Positions 8,120 to 15,987 of a stretch of 64,000 nucleotides of DNA are shown here, one piece after another (position 1 is the first letter of the stretch; the number at the start of each line of letters is the position of its first letter). Source of the stretch: Pannonibacter indicus. GTDB taxonomy: Bacteria; Pseudomonadota; Alphaproteobacteria; Rhizobiales; Stappiaceae. The notes below the pieces were generated by a model. The model worked only from the letters and a program-made list of their open reading frames with translations. It was not told the DNA's origin and did not search any database. The DNA is taken from positions 124,001 to 188,000 of the forward strand of contig NZ_LIPT01000006.1 in the NCBI RefSeq assembly GCF_001418225.1, in the 5' to 3' direction. Made by a program: the position numbers and the translations under genes.

Positions 8120-8122
8120 TAG
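7778..8122 (+). CDS. Small passenger protein inside the IS element
   Basis: This 114-residue acidic protein starts with an ATG that overlaps the transposase stop (ATGA), which suggests translational coupling. It has LMGRWRIVEADIWDRGHLDL, DEMDEVSGDGHAEL and FAYHNGDEAIL. I recognise this pattern from small hypothetical proteins found widely in proteobacteria, usually as free-standing genes, with no known function. The last residues (KTSSTAC) read through the right inverted end of the element, and the TAG stop is formed by the first bases after that end. It may be carried as cargo, or be the remnant of a host gene captured by the element. Confidence 0.7.
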   Translation: MSAASGCRLMGRWRIVEADIWDRGHLDLVEPAMITIGANGHGEIAFGALQAGPDLGDSQSIVHFTWAGYEEMDEVSGDGHAELLDDGTIEITFAYHNGDEAILKARRKTSSTAC

Positions 8123-8213
8123 TCTCACAGGATGAAGGGTTAGTTGTTGCGTAAAAAAATGCGCGCGCTTGTCTTGCGTGTCAACCATATGTTGACGGCG
8201 GCTGATTGCGTTC

Positions 8214-9125
8214 TCACAGGCTGAACCGTGCATCCGGATCCTGCGCCAGGGTCTCGGCGCAGTGGATGCGGAGCTTGTCGGTGACTTCGGCAAGGTCGCC
8301 GTCCAGCTGGCCGGGTGCCAGCGGCTCGCCCACGTGGAAGCGGAAGTGGGCGTGCTTCTTGTTAAGAAGCTCGTTGAAGACGGTCATGTCGCGCAGTTCG
8401 ATCGAGACCTTTGCGAGGAAATAGAACAGACGCGAATTGCGCGCGCCCATGTGAATGGGGATGACCGGCACCTGATGGCGGCGGGCCAGGGCGAGGGCCG
8501 AGGTCATCCATGGCCGCTCCGTCAGTTTGCCCTTGTTCATGTAGGCAAGGCGGCCGGAAGGGAACAGCACCACTGCGCGGTTGCGCTCGAAGGCGGAGGC
8601 GGCGTTCTTCAGGGTTTCACGCGTTTTTTCGCGGGTCTTGAAGTTTGCGCGCCATTCCACCGGCACGATCATGCCGGCAAGGCGCGGGTTGACGCGCACC
8701 GCATCCCGGTTGGCGAAAATGGAAATGTCCCGGCGGCGGTTCTTCACTGCGTCATAGAGCGCCACACCATCGGCGATACCTGTCGGATGGTTGGAAACGA
8801 GGATGCAGGGCCCGTCAGCCGGAATGCGCTCCAGCCCCTGAACGGTCAGTTTCAGCTGCAGCAGATTGGACAGATAAACGAAGACCTCTTCCGCCGGCAG
8901 GTTGGAGATGGCGTCTGCCATTTCCAGCGCATCGAAATAGCGCAGCATCCGGTAGGCGATGGGCCGGAACAGCGGCCACCAGGGAGCGGCCATCACATGT
9001 TTGCCGCGCTCGGCAATCAGCACATCGACGATATGGCGGGCGGAGCCGCTGGTCTCATCTGTGTGGCTCTGTGTCAGGAGGGCCGAATCAGGGTGCTGGA
9101 AACGCGGCACGGGCACAATCCTCAA
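8214..9125 (-). CDS. Lysophospholipid acyltransferase family protein
   Basis: This 303-residue protein belongs to the PlsC-like glycerolipid acyltransferase family. The catalytic block reads SNHPTGIADG, so His and Asp are spaced one residue further apart than in the usual HX4D; I recall the same spacing in related rhizobial proteins. A second block, AVVLFPSGRLAYMNKG, matches the FPEG-like substrate site with Ser in place of Glu. Such enzymes transfer an acyl group to a lysolipid at the inner membrane; the acceptor is unknown. The start is uncertain: the longest form uses TTG at 9125, while GTG at 9110 has a better spaced GAGG. No operon partner is evident. Confidence 0.8.
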   Translation of the reverse strand: MRIVPVPRFQHPDSALLTQSHTDETSGSARHIVDVLIAERGKHVMAAPWWPLFRPIAYRMLRYFDALEMADAISNLPAEEVFVYLSNLLQLKLTVQGLERIPADGPCILVSNHPTGIADGVALYDAVKNRRRDISIFANRDAVRVNPRLAGMIVPVEWRANFKTREKTRETLKNAASAFERNRAVVLFPSGRLAYMNKGKLTERPWMTSALALARRHQVPVIPIHMGARNSRLFYFLAKVSIELRDMTVFNELLNKKHAHFRFHVGEPLAPGQLDGDLAEVTDKLRIHCAETLAQDPDARFSL

Positions 9126-9274
9126 GGCGGGCGGACATGCCCTTTGAAGGCCTGATGGTTACAGATCCAGACAGCAACCTGCAATGGCCATGAACCTTCA
9201 GCCTCGCAGAGCCCTGTGACAGCATTCTGTCATAAAGCGGGCATTTTTTGTCGCGGCGGGCGCCGGTCCGCCCA

Positions 9275-9652
9275 TCAGCTCCAGACGGGACTTGTGAAGA
9301 TGGCAACGGCACAGGCTGTTGCCGCAATCCATATGAGCGAGCGCAGGGTGGCCTTGTCCATCCAGTAGCAAAGCACATAGAGGACGCGCAGCCCGATGAA
9401 GGCCGCCGCCAGCACATCGATCCAGAACGGGTCGCCGCCCTGCTGAAAAGCCACGAGTACGGCGACGGCAAACAGCGGAAAGGCCTCGAAGCCATTGGCT
9501 TGCGCGCCTTGCGCCCGTGCCCGGAAACCTTCTGCCCAGAAGGCGGGGTCACGCGGGCGGGCATTGCTGAAGTCTCTGGTGAGCTTGGCGGGAAACACCG
9601 ACAGAATGGGCAGGAAGGCGGCGGCAAGCACGCACCAGATTGCGACGGGCAT
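9275..9652 (-). CDS. MAPEG family membrane protein
   Basis: This 125-residue protein has four hydrophobic segments and the MAPEG pattern: an early helix, the loop ARAQGAQANGFEAFPLFAVAVL with the conserved Asn-Glu pair, then FIGLRVLYVLCYW. The family includes microsomal glutathione transferases and eicosanoid enzymes, and most bacterial members are uncharacterised inner-membrane proteins. It is transcribed alone; the truncated LysR gene lies 64 bases upstream on the same strand. Confidence 0.88.
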   Translation of the reverse strand: MPVAIWCVLAAAFLPILSVFPAKLTRDFSNARPRDPAFWAEGFRARAQGAQANGFEAFPLFAVAVLVAFQQGGDPFWIDVLAAAFIGLRVLYVLCYWMDKATLRSLIWIAATACAVAIFTSPVWS

Positions 9653-9716
9653 GGGATGATCCTTTTGGCGTTTGCTGGAATTTCTGTGTGGAGAGGTAAC
9701 GTTTTAAGCGGCCCGG

Positions 9717-10551
9717 TCAATCTCTCAAGGTGTCACGCAGCACATCGCCAATGAACCCGGCGAAGGCGCGAACCTTGGCCGGGACGTGGCGGCGCGAGGG
9801 ATAGACGGCGTTGATCGTTACCTCGCTCATGCCCCACTCCGGCAGCAGCCGGACAAGCGTTCCCGCTGCCAGGTCCGCCGCCACATAGGCCTGCGGAATG
9901 AGGCTGAGGCCGAAGCCGGCGCGCAGGGCATCCATGACGGCTAGGCTGGAGGAAACCTTGTAGCGCCCGGCCACCCGCTGCCGGTGCTCCTTGCCATTGC
10001 GGAAGAAGGTCCATTCGTCCGCGTGGCCGGACAAGGTGAAACGGATGCACTCGTGCCGGGCAAGGTCGGCAGGCTCCTGTGGCATTCCTGCGCGGGCAAG
10101 GTATGCGGGCGAAGCGCAGAGAACGTGTTTCAGCGCCCCGAGCCTCTTGACGATCAGCTCCCGGTCCTCATCCCGGCGTCCGCCGCGCAGGGCCATGTCA
10201 AAGCCGTCTCGGACAAGGTCCACGCGCCGGTCGTCCAGGTCAAGGTCGAGCGAGACTTTTGGGTAGCGTGCCAGAAACTCCGGGATGCGGCTGGTGATGA
10301 GTACAAGGCTGGATGTCATGGGCGCGCTCACCCGCAGCAGGCCGGAAGGCTCTGAACTGAGATTGCCGACAGACTGCTGCGCCTCTTCCAGATCCTCCAG
10401 CACCCGGCGGATCTGGTCGAGATAGAGCGTGCCCGCCTCCGTCAGGCTGAGACGGCGGGTGGTGCGGTGGAAGAGCCTTGCCCCCAGATCGCCTTCCAGT
10501 TCCGACATGGCCTTGCTGACGGCGGCGGGAGACAGGCTGTGGCTGCGGGCC
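9717..10551 (-). pseudogene. LysR family regulator missing its N-terminus
   Basis: From about 10551 down to 9717 the minus strand encodes a LysR regulator from the first helix of its DNA-binding domain (ARSHSLSPAAVSKAMSELE) through the full effector-binding domain to LRDTLRD. The usual first 18 or so residues, including the start codon, are absent. Upstream, the frame continues into sequence that is the antisense of an EamA transporter gene. The open frame can be extended to a codon at 10604, giving a chimeric N-terminus (MFQPVSGGRAGSVRSAAG), but that is probably an accident. A deletion of the shared upstream region of two divergent genes explains the arrangement. Whether a shortened or chimeric protein is made is unknown. 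Confidence 0.8.
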
Positions 10552-10893
10552 CCTGCGGCGCTCCTGACGGAACCGGCCCTGCCGCCGCTGACGGGCTGGA
10601 ACATTGCGGGCTTTGCCTACATGACCTTCATTGGCGCAGGCCTGACCTATCTTCTGTGGTTCCGGGGCATTGACCTGCTTGGCCCTTCGGCAATCCCGCC
10701 GCTGGGCCTGCTCAGCCCGCTGATGGCGGTGATCCTCGGCTGGGCCATTCTGGATCAGACCCTGAGTGCGGTGCAGATTGCCGGCATGGTGCTGGTGCTG
10801 GGCAGCGTTCTCGTTGGTCAGTATACCGGGCAGCTGGCCCAGCGGCGTCCGGCTGCCAATCTCGAGGGTACGCCTGCAGGCAAGCCGGGCTGA
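10552..10893 (+). pseudogene. EamA/DMT family transporter, C-terminal remnant
   Basis: The plus strand from about 10552 encodes roughly the last 113 residues of an EamA-type drug/metabolite transporter: LTGWNIAGFAYMTFIGAGLTYLLWFRG, the conserved PLMAVILGW segment and a last helix QIAGMVLVLGSVLVGQY. A full protein has about 290-300 residues and ten membrane helices; only about four remain. The 5' half ends abruptly at the beginning of the truncated LysR gene. The remaining part has no start codon of its own in good context. It was probably the transporter controlled by that divergent LysR regulator before the deletion. Confidence 0.8.
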
Positions 10894-10896
10894 GGG

Positions 10897-11832
10897 TCAG
10901 CCCGGCAGCTGGCTTTCGCGGCTGGTGCGGGAAATGCGTGCTTCCTCATGCAGCCAGGCGCGGAAGGCAGCGACAACCGGGCGCAGGGTGCGGTCCTGCG
11001 GATAGACGAAGTGATAGGCGGTCTTCTGGTCCAGCGGCTGGCCGAACAGGCGCACCAGACGGCCGCTTGCCAGTTCCTCGTCGATGAAAAGCCGGGGCAT
11101 CAGCGCCACGCCCAGATGATGGGCGGCGGCTTCCGCGATCATGCCGAACTGCTCGAAGCGCGGGCCCTGATAGGCGCTGTCCGTTTCCACCCCCATGGCG
11201 GCAAACCAGTCGCGCCAGGCCATGGGCCGCGTGGAGAGCTGCAGGCGCGGCACCTTCAGCAGGTCACGCGGCTCGCTGATCATGTGCCGGTCGCGGAATG
11301 TGCGCGAGGCCACGACCACGGATTCCTCCGGGAACAGCGGCTCGACAATGGCCCCCGCCCAGATTGGGTCACCATGATGGATCGCGCCGTCGAAGGGCTC
11401 TTCGGCAAAATCGAAGGGCCTCAGACGGATTGAGATGTTGAGCGCAGCTTTCGGCGTGCGGCGCAGGAATTCGGCCAGGCGCGGCGCCAGCCAGCGGGTG
11501 CCGAAGGTGGGCAGAACCGCCAGATTGAGCACATCGGCACTCCCGGCAAAGGACATGACCTGCCGTGTGGCATCGCCCAGCTGGTCCAGCGCACCGCGCA
11601 CCTCATGCAGGTAAAGCCGCCCGGCATCGGTCAGCACCACGCGCTGGCGAACACGGGCAAACAGCGGCACGCCCAGCCTTTGCTCCAGATGGCGGATCTG
11701 CTTGGAAATCGCACCCTGCGTCAGATGCAGCTCTTCCGCCGCGCGGGTGAAGCTTTCATGCCGGGCGGCGCATTCGAAGGCGATGAGGGCATCGGCGGGC
11801 GGCAGGAAGGCGCGCTTGACCATCAGGCTCAT
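10897..11832 (-). CDS. LysR family regulator, GcvA-like
   Basis: This 311-residue regulator has the GcvA-type start LPPADALIAFECAARHESFTRAAEELHLTQGAISKQIRHLE (helix-turn-helix about residues 20-65) and a complete effector domain ending near residue 300. GcvA-like regulators control amino-acid catabolism genes. It is divergent from glutaryl-CoA dehydrogenase, with 135 bases between the starts, an arrangement like that of GcdR regulators of glutarate and lysine degradation. By analogy it probably activates gcdH in response to a glutarate-type compound, but this rests on context alone. I see no clear T-N11-A palindrome. Confidence 0.85.
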   Translation of the reverse strand: MSLMVKRAFLPPADALIAFECAARHESFTRAAEELHLTQGAISKQIRHLEQRLGVPLFARVRQRVVLTDAGRLYLHEVRGALDQLGDATRQVMSFAGSADVLNLAVLPTFGTRWLAPRLAEFLRRTPKAALNISIRLRPFDFAEEPFDGAIHHGDPIWAGAIVEPLFPEESVVVASRTFRDRHMISEPRDLLKVPRLQLSTRPMAWRDWFAAMGVETDSAYQGPRFEQFGMIAEAAAHHLGVALMPRLFIDEELASGRLVRLFGQPLDQKTAYHFVYPQDRTLRPVVAAFRAWLHEEARISRTSRESQLPG

Positions 11833-11967
11833 TCCACTGGCTCATGACTTGCGGAGAACTTATCTCTTCCCGCGTCTCCTGTCAGCAGGCATAGTCCGCG
11901 CAATTCTGGCGTTTGCCTCACATGGAGGTACGGCGCTGAGGCATGACCCATGAGACGGAGGAATGTG

Positions 11968-13176
11968 ATGGCAGCTCTCAAGTCCGATCCCACCGGCGGC
12001 GGCACCTTTGCCTGGGAAGATCCCTTCCTGCTGCGCGAACAGCTGAGCGAGGACGAGACCCTCATCATGGAAACCGCCCGCGCCTATGCGCAGGACAAGC
12101 TGCTGCCACGCGTGCTAGAAGCCTATGCCCATGAGAAGACGGACCGCGAGATCTTCAACGAGATGGGTGAGCTTGGCCTGCTCGGCGTGACCCTGCCAGA
12201 AGAATACGGCTGTGCCGGCGCATCCTACGTTTCCTACGGTCTCGTTGCCCGCGAGATCGAACGTGTTGACAGCGGCTACCGCTCGATGAACTCGGTACAG
12301 TCCTCGCTGGTGATGTATCCGATCTATGCCTATGGCTCGGAAGAACAGCGCAAGAAGTATCTGCCCAAGCTTGCTTCCGGCGAGTTCGTCGGCTGCTTCG
12401 GCCTGACTGAACCGGATGCAGGCTCCGATCCCGCCGGCATGCGCACCCGCGCCGAAAAGATCGACGGCGGCTACCGGCTCAAGGGCTCCAAGATGTGGAT
12501 CTCCAATTCGCCGATCGCTGATGTCTTCGTGGTCTGGGCGAAGTCCGAAGCCCATGACGGCGCCATTCGCGGCTTCGTGCTGGAGAAGGGCATGAAGGGT
12601 CTGTCCGCGCCGAAGATCGGCGGCAAGCTGTCCCTGCGCGCGTCCATCACTGGCGAAATCGTCATGGACGGGGTGGAAGTCTCGGAAGATGCACTGCTGC
12701 CGAATGTCTCGGGCCTCAAGGGGCCGTTTGGCTGCCTCAACCGCGCCCGCTACGGCATTTCCTGGGGTGCGATGGGGGCCGCCGAAGACTGCTGGCACCG
12801 CGCCCGCCAGTATGGCCTCGACCGCAAGCAGTTCGGCCGCCCGCTGGCCCAGACGCAGCTGTTCCAGAAGAAGCTGGCCGACATGCAGACGGAAATCGCG
12901 CTCGGCCTGCAGGGCTCGCTGCGCGTTGGCCGCCTGTTCGACGAGGGCAAGGTGGCGCCGGAAATGATCTCCATCGTCAAGCGCAACAATTGCGGCAAGG
13001 CGCTGGATATCGCCCGCCAGGCCCGCGACATGCACGGCGGCAACGGCATTCAGGAAGAATATCACGTGATGCGTCACGCGCAGAACCTTGAAACCGTCAA
13101 TACCTATGAAGGCACGCATGATGTGCATGCCCTCATCCTGGGCCGTGCCCAGACCGGTCTTCAGGCCTTCTTCTGA
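11968..13176 (+). CDS. gcdH: Glutaryl-CoA dehydrogenase
   Basis: This 402-residue flavoprotein oxidises and decarboxylates glutaryl-CoA to crotonyl-CoA in the degradation of lysine, tryptophan and glutarate. It belongs to the acyl-CoA dehydrogenase family; the GcdH type is shown by [23 protein letters not shown], the FAD loop [16 protein letters not shown], the arginine in [10 protein letters not shown] and the catalytic glutamate in [20 protein letters not shown]. The ATG at 11968 is preceded by GGAGG at about six bases; the upstream ATG at 11950 is less likely. It is divergent from the GcvA-like regulator and ends before a hairpin terminator. Confidence 0.93.
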   Translation: MAALKSDPTGGGTFAWEDPFLLREQLSEDETLIMETARAYAQDKLLPRVLEAYAHEKTDREIFNEMGELGLLGVTLPEEYGCAGASYVSYGLVAREIERVDSGYRSMNSVQSSLVMYPIYAYGSEEQRKKYLPKLASGEFVGCFGLTEPDAGSDPAGMRTRAEKIDGGYRLKGSKMWISNSPIADVFVVWAKSEAHDGAIRGFVLEKGMKGLSAPKIGGKLSLRASITGEIVMDGVEVSEDALLPNVSGLKGPFGCLNRARYGISWGAMGAAEDCWHRARQYGLDRKQFGRPLAQTQLFQKKLADMQTEIALGLQGSLRVGRLFDEGKVAPEMISIVKRNNCGKALDIARQARDMHGGNGIQEEYHVMRHAQNLETVNTYEGTHDVHALILGRAQTGLQAFF

Positions 13177-13199
13177 GGCATGCGGGCAAGGAACACTCG

Positions 13200-13232
13200 C
13201 GGACAGCAGCATCCTGTTTCTGTCCGTTTTAT
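13200..13232 (+). terminator. Terminator after gcdH
   Basis: CGGACAG pairs with CTGTCCG around a 13-base loop and is followed by TTTTATT. It lies 24 bases past the gcdH stop. Confidence 0.7.
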
Positions 13233-13329
13233 TCCGGCCGGATGGTCTGATATTCGGGTCCCCACCGCCTGAATGCAGGTCACTCCGGCCGGAAGCCGTT
13301 TCGCCGCCGCAGCGTGCCGCGGCAGGCTT

Positions 13330-14175
13330 TCAGTCCTGCAGCAGGTCCGGCAGGTGGTCCAGCAGCACGCGGGCAGGGGCCTTGCGTTTTCCGTTGGCCC
13401 ACTCGATCAGCTTCTGGCAGAAGTTGCGCAGGGCAATACGTGTTTGCCGGCTCCGCTCCCTGTCCATCTCGAAGGGCGGGTTTTCGTGGCGGATGTAGGA
13501 CCTGAGCGCCAGTGCCAGCGTCAGCACATGCACCCCGCCTGAAGGGTTGCCATAGGTCTGGGCGATATAGCCGCCGCCCACGGCGTCATTTTCCGAAAAG
13601 GTCTTGTCGGTGAAGTCATGCAGCATGGTCATGCTGAGGCTGGCCACATCCTCGTGGCAGCTGCGGCCATACAGGGTGCCGATGTTGACCAGCGGCAGAT
13701 CGCCCGGATAACGGCCCTTGATGCGGCTGCGCATGGATTGCAGGCTGATCACCGTGATGCGGCCATGGATGGCGCGCAGCCGCCGGATCTGTGCACTCAG
13801 CGCATCGTGGAACGGTGCATGATAGAGCCGCCGCCGCTCGTCCATCTCGAAGCGGCCCGGATCTTCGCCAGGCAGATAGACGCGCTTGCCCTCCAGTGTC
13901 AGCACCGGGCAGATGGACAGGGCGCCATCCTCGAACGGGCGGCCAAAGCTGGCCGGGTCGCCATCCACATCCACGACAAGCCGGGAAATGGGGGTTGAGA
14001 TCACCGTCGCCTGAATGTCTTCGGCAAAATCCACCAGCTGGTCCATGTGCCAGGAGGCATCGGCCTGCAGCCGTCCCGTTGCCGAAAGGCGCTTGTCGAT
14101 AGCCGGCGGAATCCGCAGGCCAGAATGGCCGATGCAGAGGATCAGCGGTGAGGAACGTTCCTTTACGGCAATCAT
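13330..14175 (-). CDS. N-formylglutamate amidohydrolase family protein
   Basis: This 281-residue protein matches the N-formylglutamate amidohydrolase family, which splits N-formyl-L-glutamate to formate and glutamate at the end of one histidine degradation route. Conserved parts include an early histidine block (LILCIGHSGLRIPP), the SRLVVDVDGDPASFG segment, the YHAPFHDAL helix and TISLQSMRSR with its shift of the usual DxHSF pattern. No hut genes are next to it, so another acyl-amino-acid substrate is possible. It is convergent with gcdH. The region of 286 bases upstream, shared with the aminotransferase gene, shows no gene. Confidence 0.8.
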   Translation of the reverse strand: MIAVKERSSPLILCIGHSGLRIPPAIDKRLSATGRLQADASWHMDQLVDFAEDIQATVISTPISRLVVDVDGDPASFGRPFEDGALSICPVLTLEGKRVYLPGEDPGRFEMDERRRLYHAPFHDALSAQIRRLRAIHGRITVISLQSMRSRIKGRYPGDLPLVNIGTLYGRSCHEDVASLSMTMLHDFTDKTFSENDAVGGGYIAQTYGNPSGGVHVLTLALALRSYIRHENPPFEMDRERSRQTRIALRNFCQKLIEWANGKRKAPARVLLDHLPDLLQD

Positions 14176-14461
14176 GGATGATGGGCCTGCCGGGATGGGT
14201 ACGCCTCAGCGGCGTGATGCGAGGCGCATCACGGTCAAGGGCGTTTATTTTAATCTTTCCTAAACTTTTGCCACGTCTGCCGCGACCCGTCGCAGAGGAG
14301 CTTCTTGCTACGCAGGGTAATCCCCAGAAACTTCAATTTTCCCGGCCATATATGAATGTTTGCCCGGCTGAATCTGCGGCAGAGTTGCTGCTTGAGTTCG
14401 TTCTGCGGGCAGCTATGCTGGCGGCCCCACCTTCCGGACGACAATTCCAGGGCAAAGAAAA

Positions 14462-15652
14462 ATGACGCTGCGGTATGGCAAGGAATTCCTCATGATCCCG
14501 GGTCCGACAAACGTGCCGGACGAAGTTCTGAGGGCCATGCACCGCCCGGCTGTCGATATCTATGAAGGCCCGCTGCTGCAGACGACGGACGCTTGCCTGA
14601 AGGGCATCTCCCGCGTGTTCCGCAGCACCTCGGGCAAACCCTATATTTACATCGCCAACGGCCACGGCACCTGGGATGCGGCGCTGTCCAATACCCTGTC
14701 GCGCGGTGACAAGGTGCTGGTGCTCGAATCGGGCCGCTTTGCCATCGGCTGGGGCGAGGCGGCAGAGCTGATCGGCATCGAGGTTGAAATCCTGCCGGGA
14801 CACTGGCGCAAGGCGGTCGATCCGGCGGCGCTGGAAGCGCGGCTGCGGGCTGATGCGGAAGGCGCGATCAAGGCCGTTCTGGTGGTGCAGGTGGACACGG
14901 CCTCCGGCGTGCTCAACGACATTCCGGCGATTCGCAAGGCGATGGATGCCAGCGGCCACGGCGCCTTGCTGATGGTGGACTGCATGGCCTCGCTCGGCTG
15001 CGTGCCGTTCGAGATGGAAGAATGGGGCGTGGATGTGGCCATGGCCGGGTCGCAGAAGGGCCTCATGTCTCCTCCGGGTCTGGCTTTTGTCATGGCTGGA
15101 CAGAAGGCGCTGGCCGCCCACAAGACCGCCGGGCTGCGTAATGCCTATATGGACTGGACCTTCCGCGATGGTCCGGAACATTACATGAAATATTGCGGCA
15201 CGCCGCCGGAGCATCTGCTCTTTGCCTTCCAGAGATCGCTGGAGCTGATCGAGGAGGAAACGCTGGAAGGCGTCTGGCGCCGCCATGCGATCCTCGCCGA
15301 AGCCGTGCGCGCTGCCGTTGAGGTCTGGGGCCGCAAGGGTGTGCTGGAGATGAACATTCTCAAGCCTGAAGACCGCTCGGACAGCGTGTCGGTCATCTGC
15401 TTCAACGGGGTTGATCCGGCGCCGCTGCGCAGCTTCGTCAAGAGTGTCTGCGGCATCACCATAGGCATCGCCATCGGCGATCTCGCCGGCAAGGGCATCC
15501 GCATCGGCCACATGGGCCATGTGAATGCGGCGATGGTTCTGGGCACGCTTTCCGCCATGGAACTGGGGCTGCGGCGCCTCGGCATTCCGCATGAAAGCGG
15601 TGGTGTGGAGGCGGCCATTGCCGTGATCGACAGGGCGCTAGGCGGAAACTGA
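14462..15652 (+). CDS. Class V aminotransferase (alanine/serine-glyoxylate type)
   Basis: This 396-residue PLP enzyme starts with the family signature FLMIPGPTNVPDEVLRAMHRPA and has the cofactor lysine in AGSQKGLMSPPGL. The pattern is that of serine-glyoxylate or alanine-glyoxylate aminotransferases, which convert glyoxylate to glycine using serine or alanine as donor. Serine cycle and photorespiration genes are not nearby, so the amino donor cannot be fixed. It is transcribed alone; a strong hairpin at 15714-15748 and the SRP RNA gene follow. Confidence 0.88.
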   Translation: MTLRYGKEFLMIPGPTNVPDEVLRAMHRPAVDIYEGPLLQTTDACLKGISRVFRSTSGKPYIYIANGHGTWDAALSNTLSRGDKVLVLESGRFAIGWGEAAELIGIEVEILPGHWRKAVDPAALEARLRADAEGAIKAVLVVQVDTASGVLNDIPAIRKAMDASGHGALLMVDCMASLGCVPFEMEEWGVDVAMAGSQKGLMSPPGLAFVMAGQKALAAHKTAGLRNAYMDWTFRDGPEHYMKYCGTPPEHLLFAFQRSLELIEEETLEGVWRRHAILAEAVRAAVEVWGRKGVLEMNILKPEDRSDSVSVICFNGVDPAPLRSFVKSVCGITIGIAIGDLAGKGIRIGHMGHVNAAMVLGTLSAMELGLRRLGIPHESGGVEAAIAVIDRALGGN

Positions 15653-15713
15653 ACTGTTTCATCCCTGTAACTCATTGTCCGGAAAGATATCTTTCTTTCC
15701 AGACACGAAGTTT

Positions 15714-15748
15714 GCCCCTTTGGCAATATGAGGCCTTGCCAAAGGGGC
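15714..15748 (+). other. Perfect 12-bp inverted repeat before the SRP RNA gene
   Basis: GCCCCTTTGGCA (15714-15725) is exactly repeated inverted as TGCCAAAGGGGC (15737-15748), with an 11-base loop. There is no T run, so it is not a standard terminator. Its right arm overlaps TTGCCA (15736-15741), the best -35 candidate for the SRP RNA promoter. Confidence 0.7.
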
Positions 15749-15766
15749 GTGTGCTTCTGATATAAG
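15736..15766 (+). promoter_or_regulatory. Candidate promoter of the SRP RNA gene
   Basis: TTGCCA at 15736-15741 and TATAAG at 15761-15766 are separated by 19 bases. The predicted transcription start, about six bases past the -10, coincides with the 5' end expected from the RNA's terminal stem at 15772. Confidence 0.5.
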
Positions 15767-15771
15767 GGGCT

Positions 15772-15872
15772 CGGGAGGTTGGTGGTGGACGAGCCACTCG
15801 CCAACCGGGTCAGGTCCGGAAGGAAGCAGCCCCAACGAGTTCCGGCACGGGTCGCCGTGCCAGCCTCCCACC
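15772..15872 (+). ncRNA. ffs: Signal recognition particle RNA (4.5S-type)
   Basis: The diagnostic apical loop GGTCAGGTCCGGAAGGAAGC is present and is flanked by a long stem. The terminal ten bases GGGAGGTTGG at 15773 pair fully (one G-U pair) with CCAGCCTCCC at 15860-15869. This RNA binds Ffh and FtsY in co-translational membrane targeting. A short T run after 15873 probably ends it. The position just before dnaX is common in alphaproteobacteria. Confidence 0.95.
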
Positions 15873-15987
15873 CTTTTCCCCGCGCAGATGCACCATGGCG
15901 TCGCGTGCCTCAGGCGCGGCGGGGCTTCCGGCTGTCTTTCGTGAAGGCGCCGGCTTCATGAATTCAAGACGGGGACAGGCGGGCTGG

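Noticed and set aside
15895-15987. A dnaX start at ATG 15895
   Set aside because: It lies immediately after the SRP RNA with no ribosome site, and the added residues look like chance translation; ATG 15988 or 15994 is preferred.
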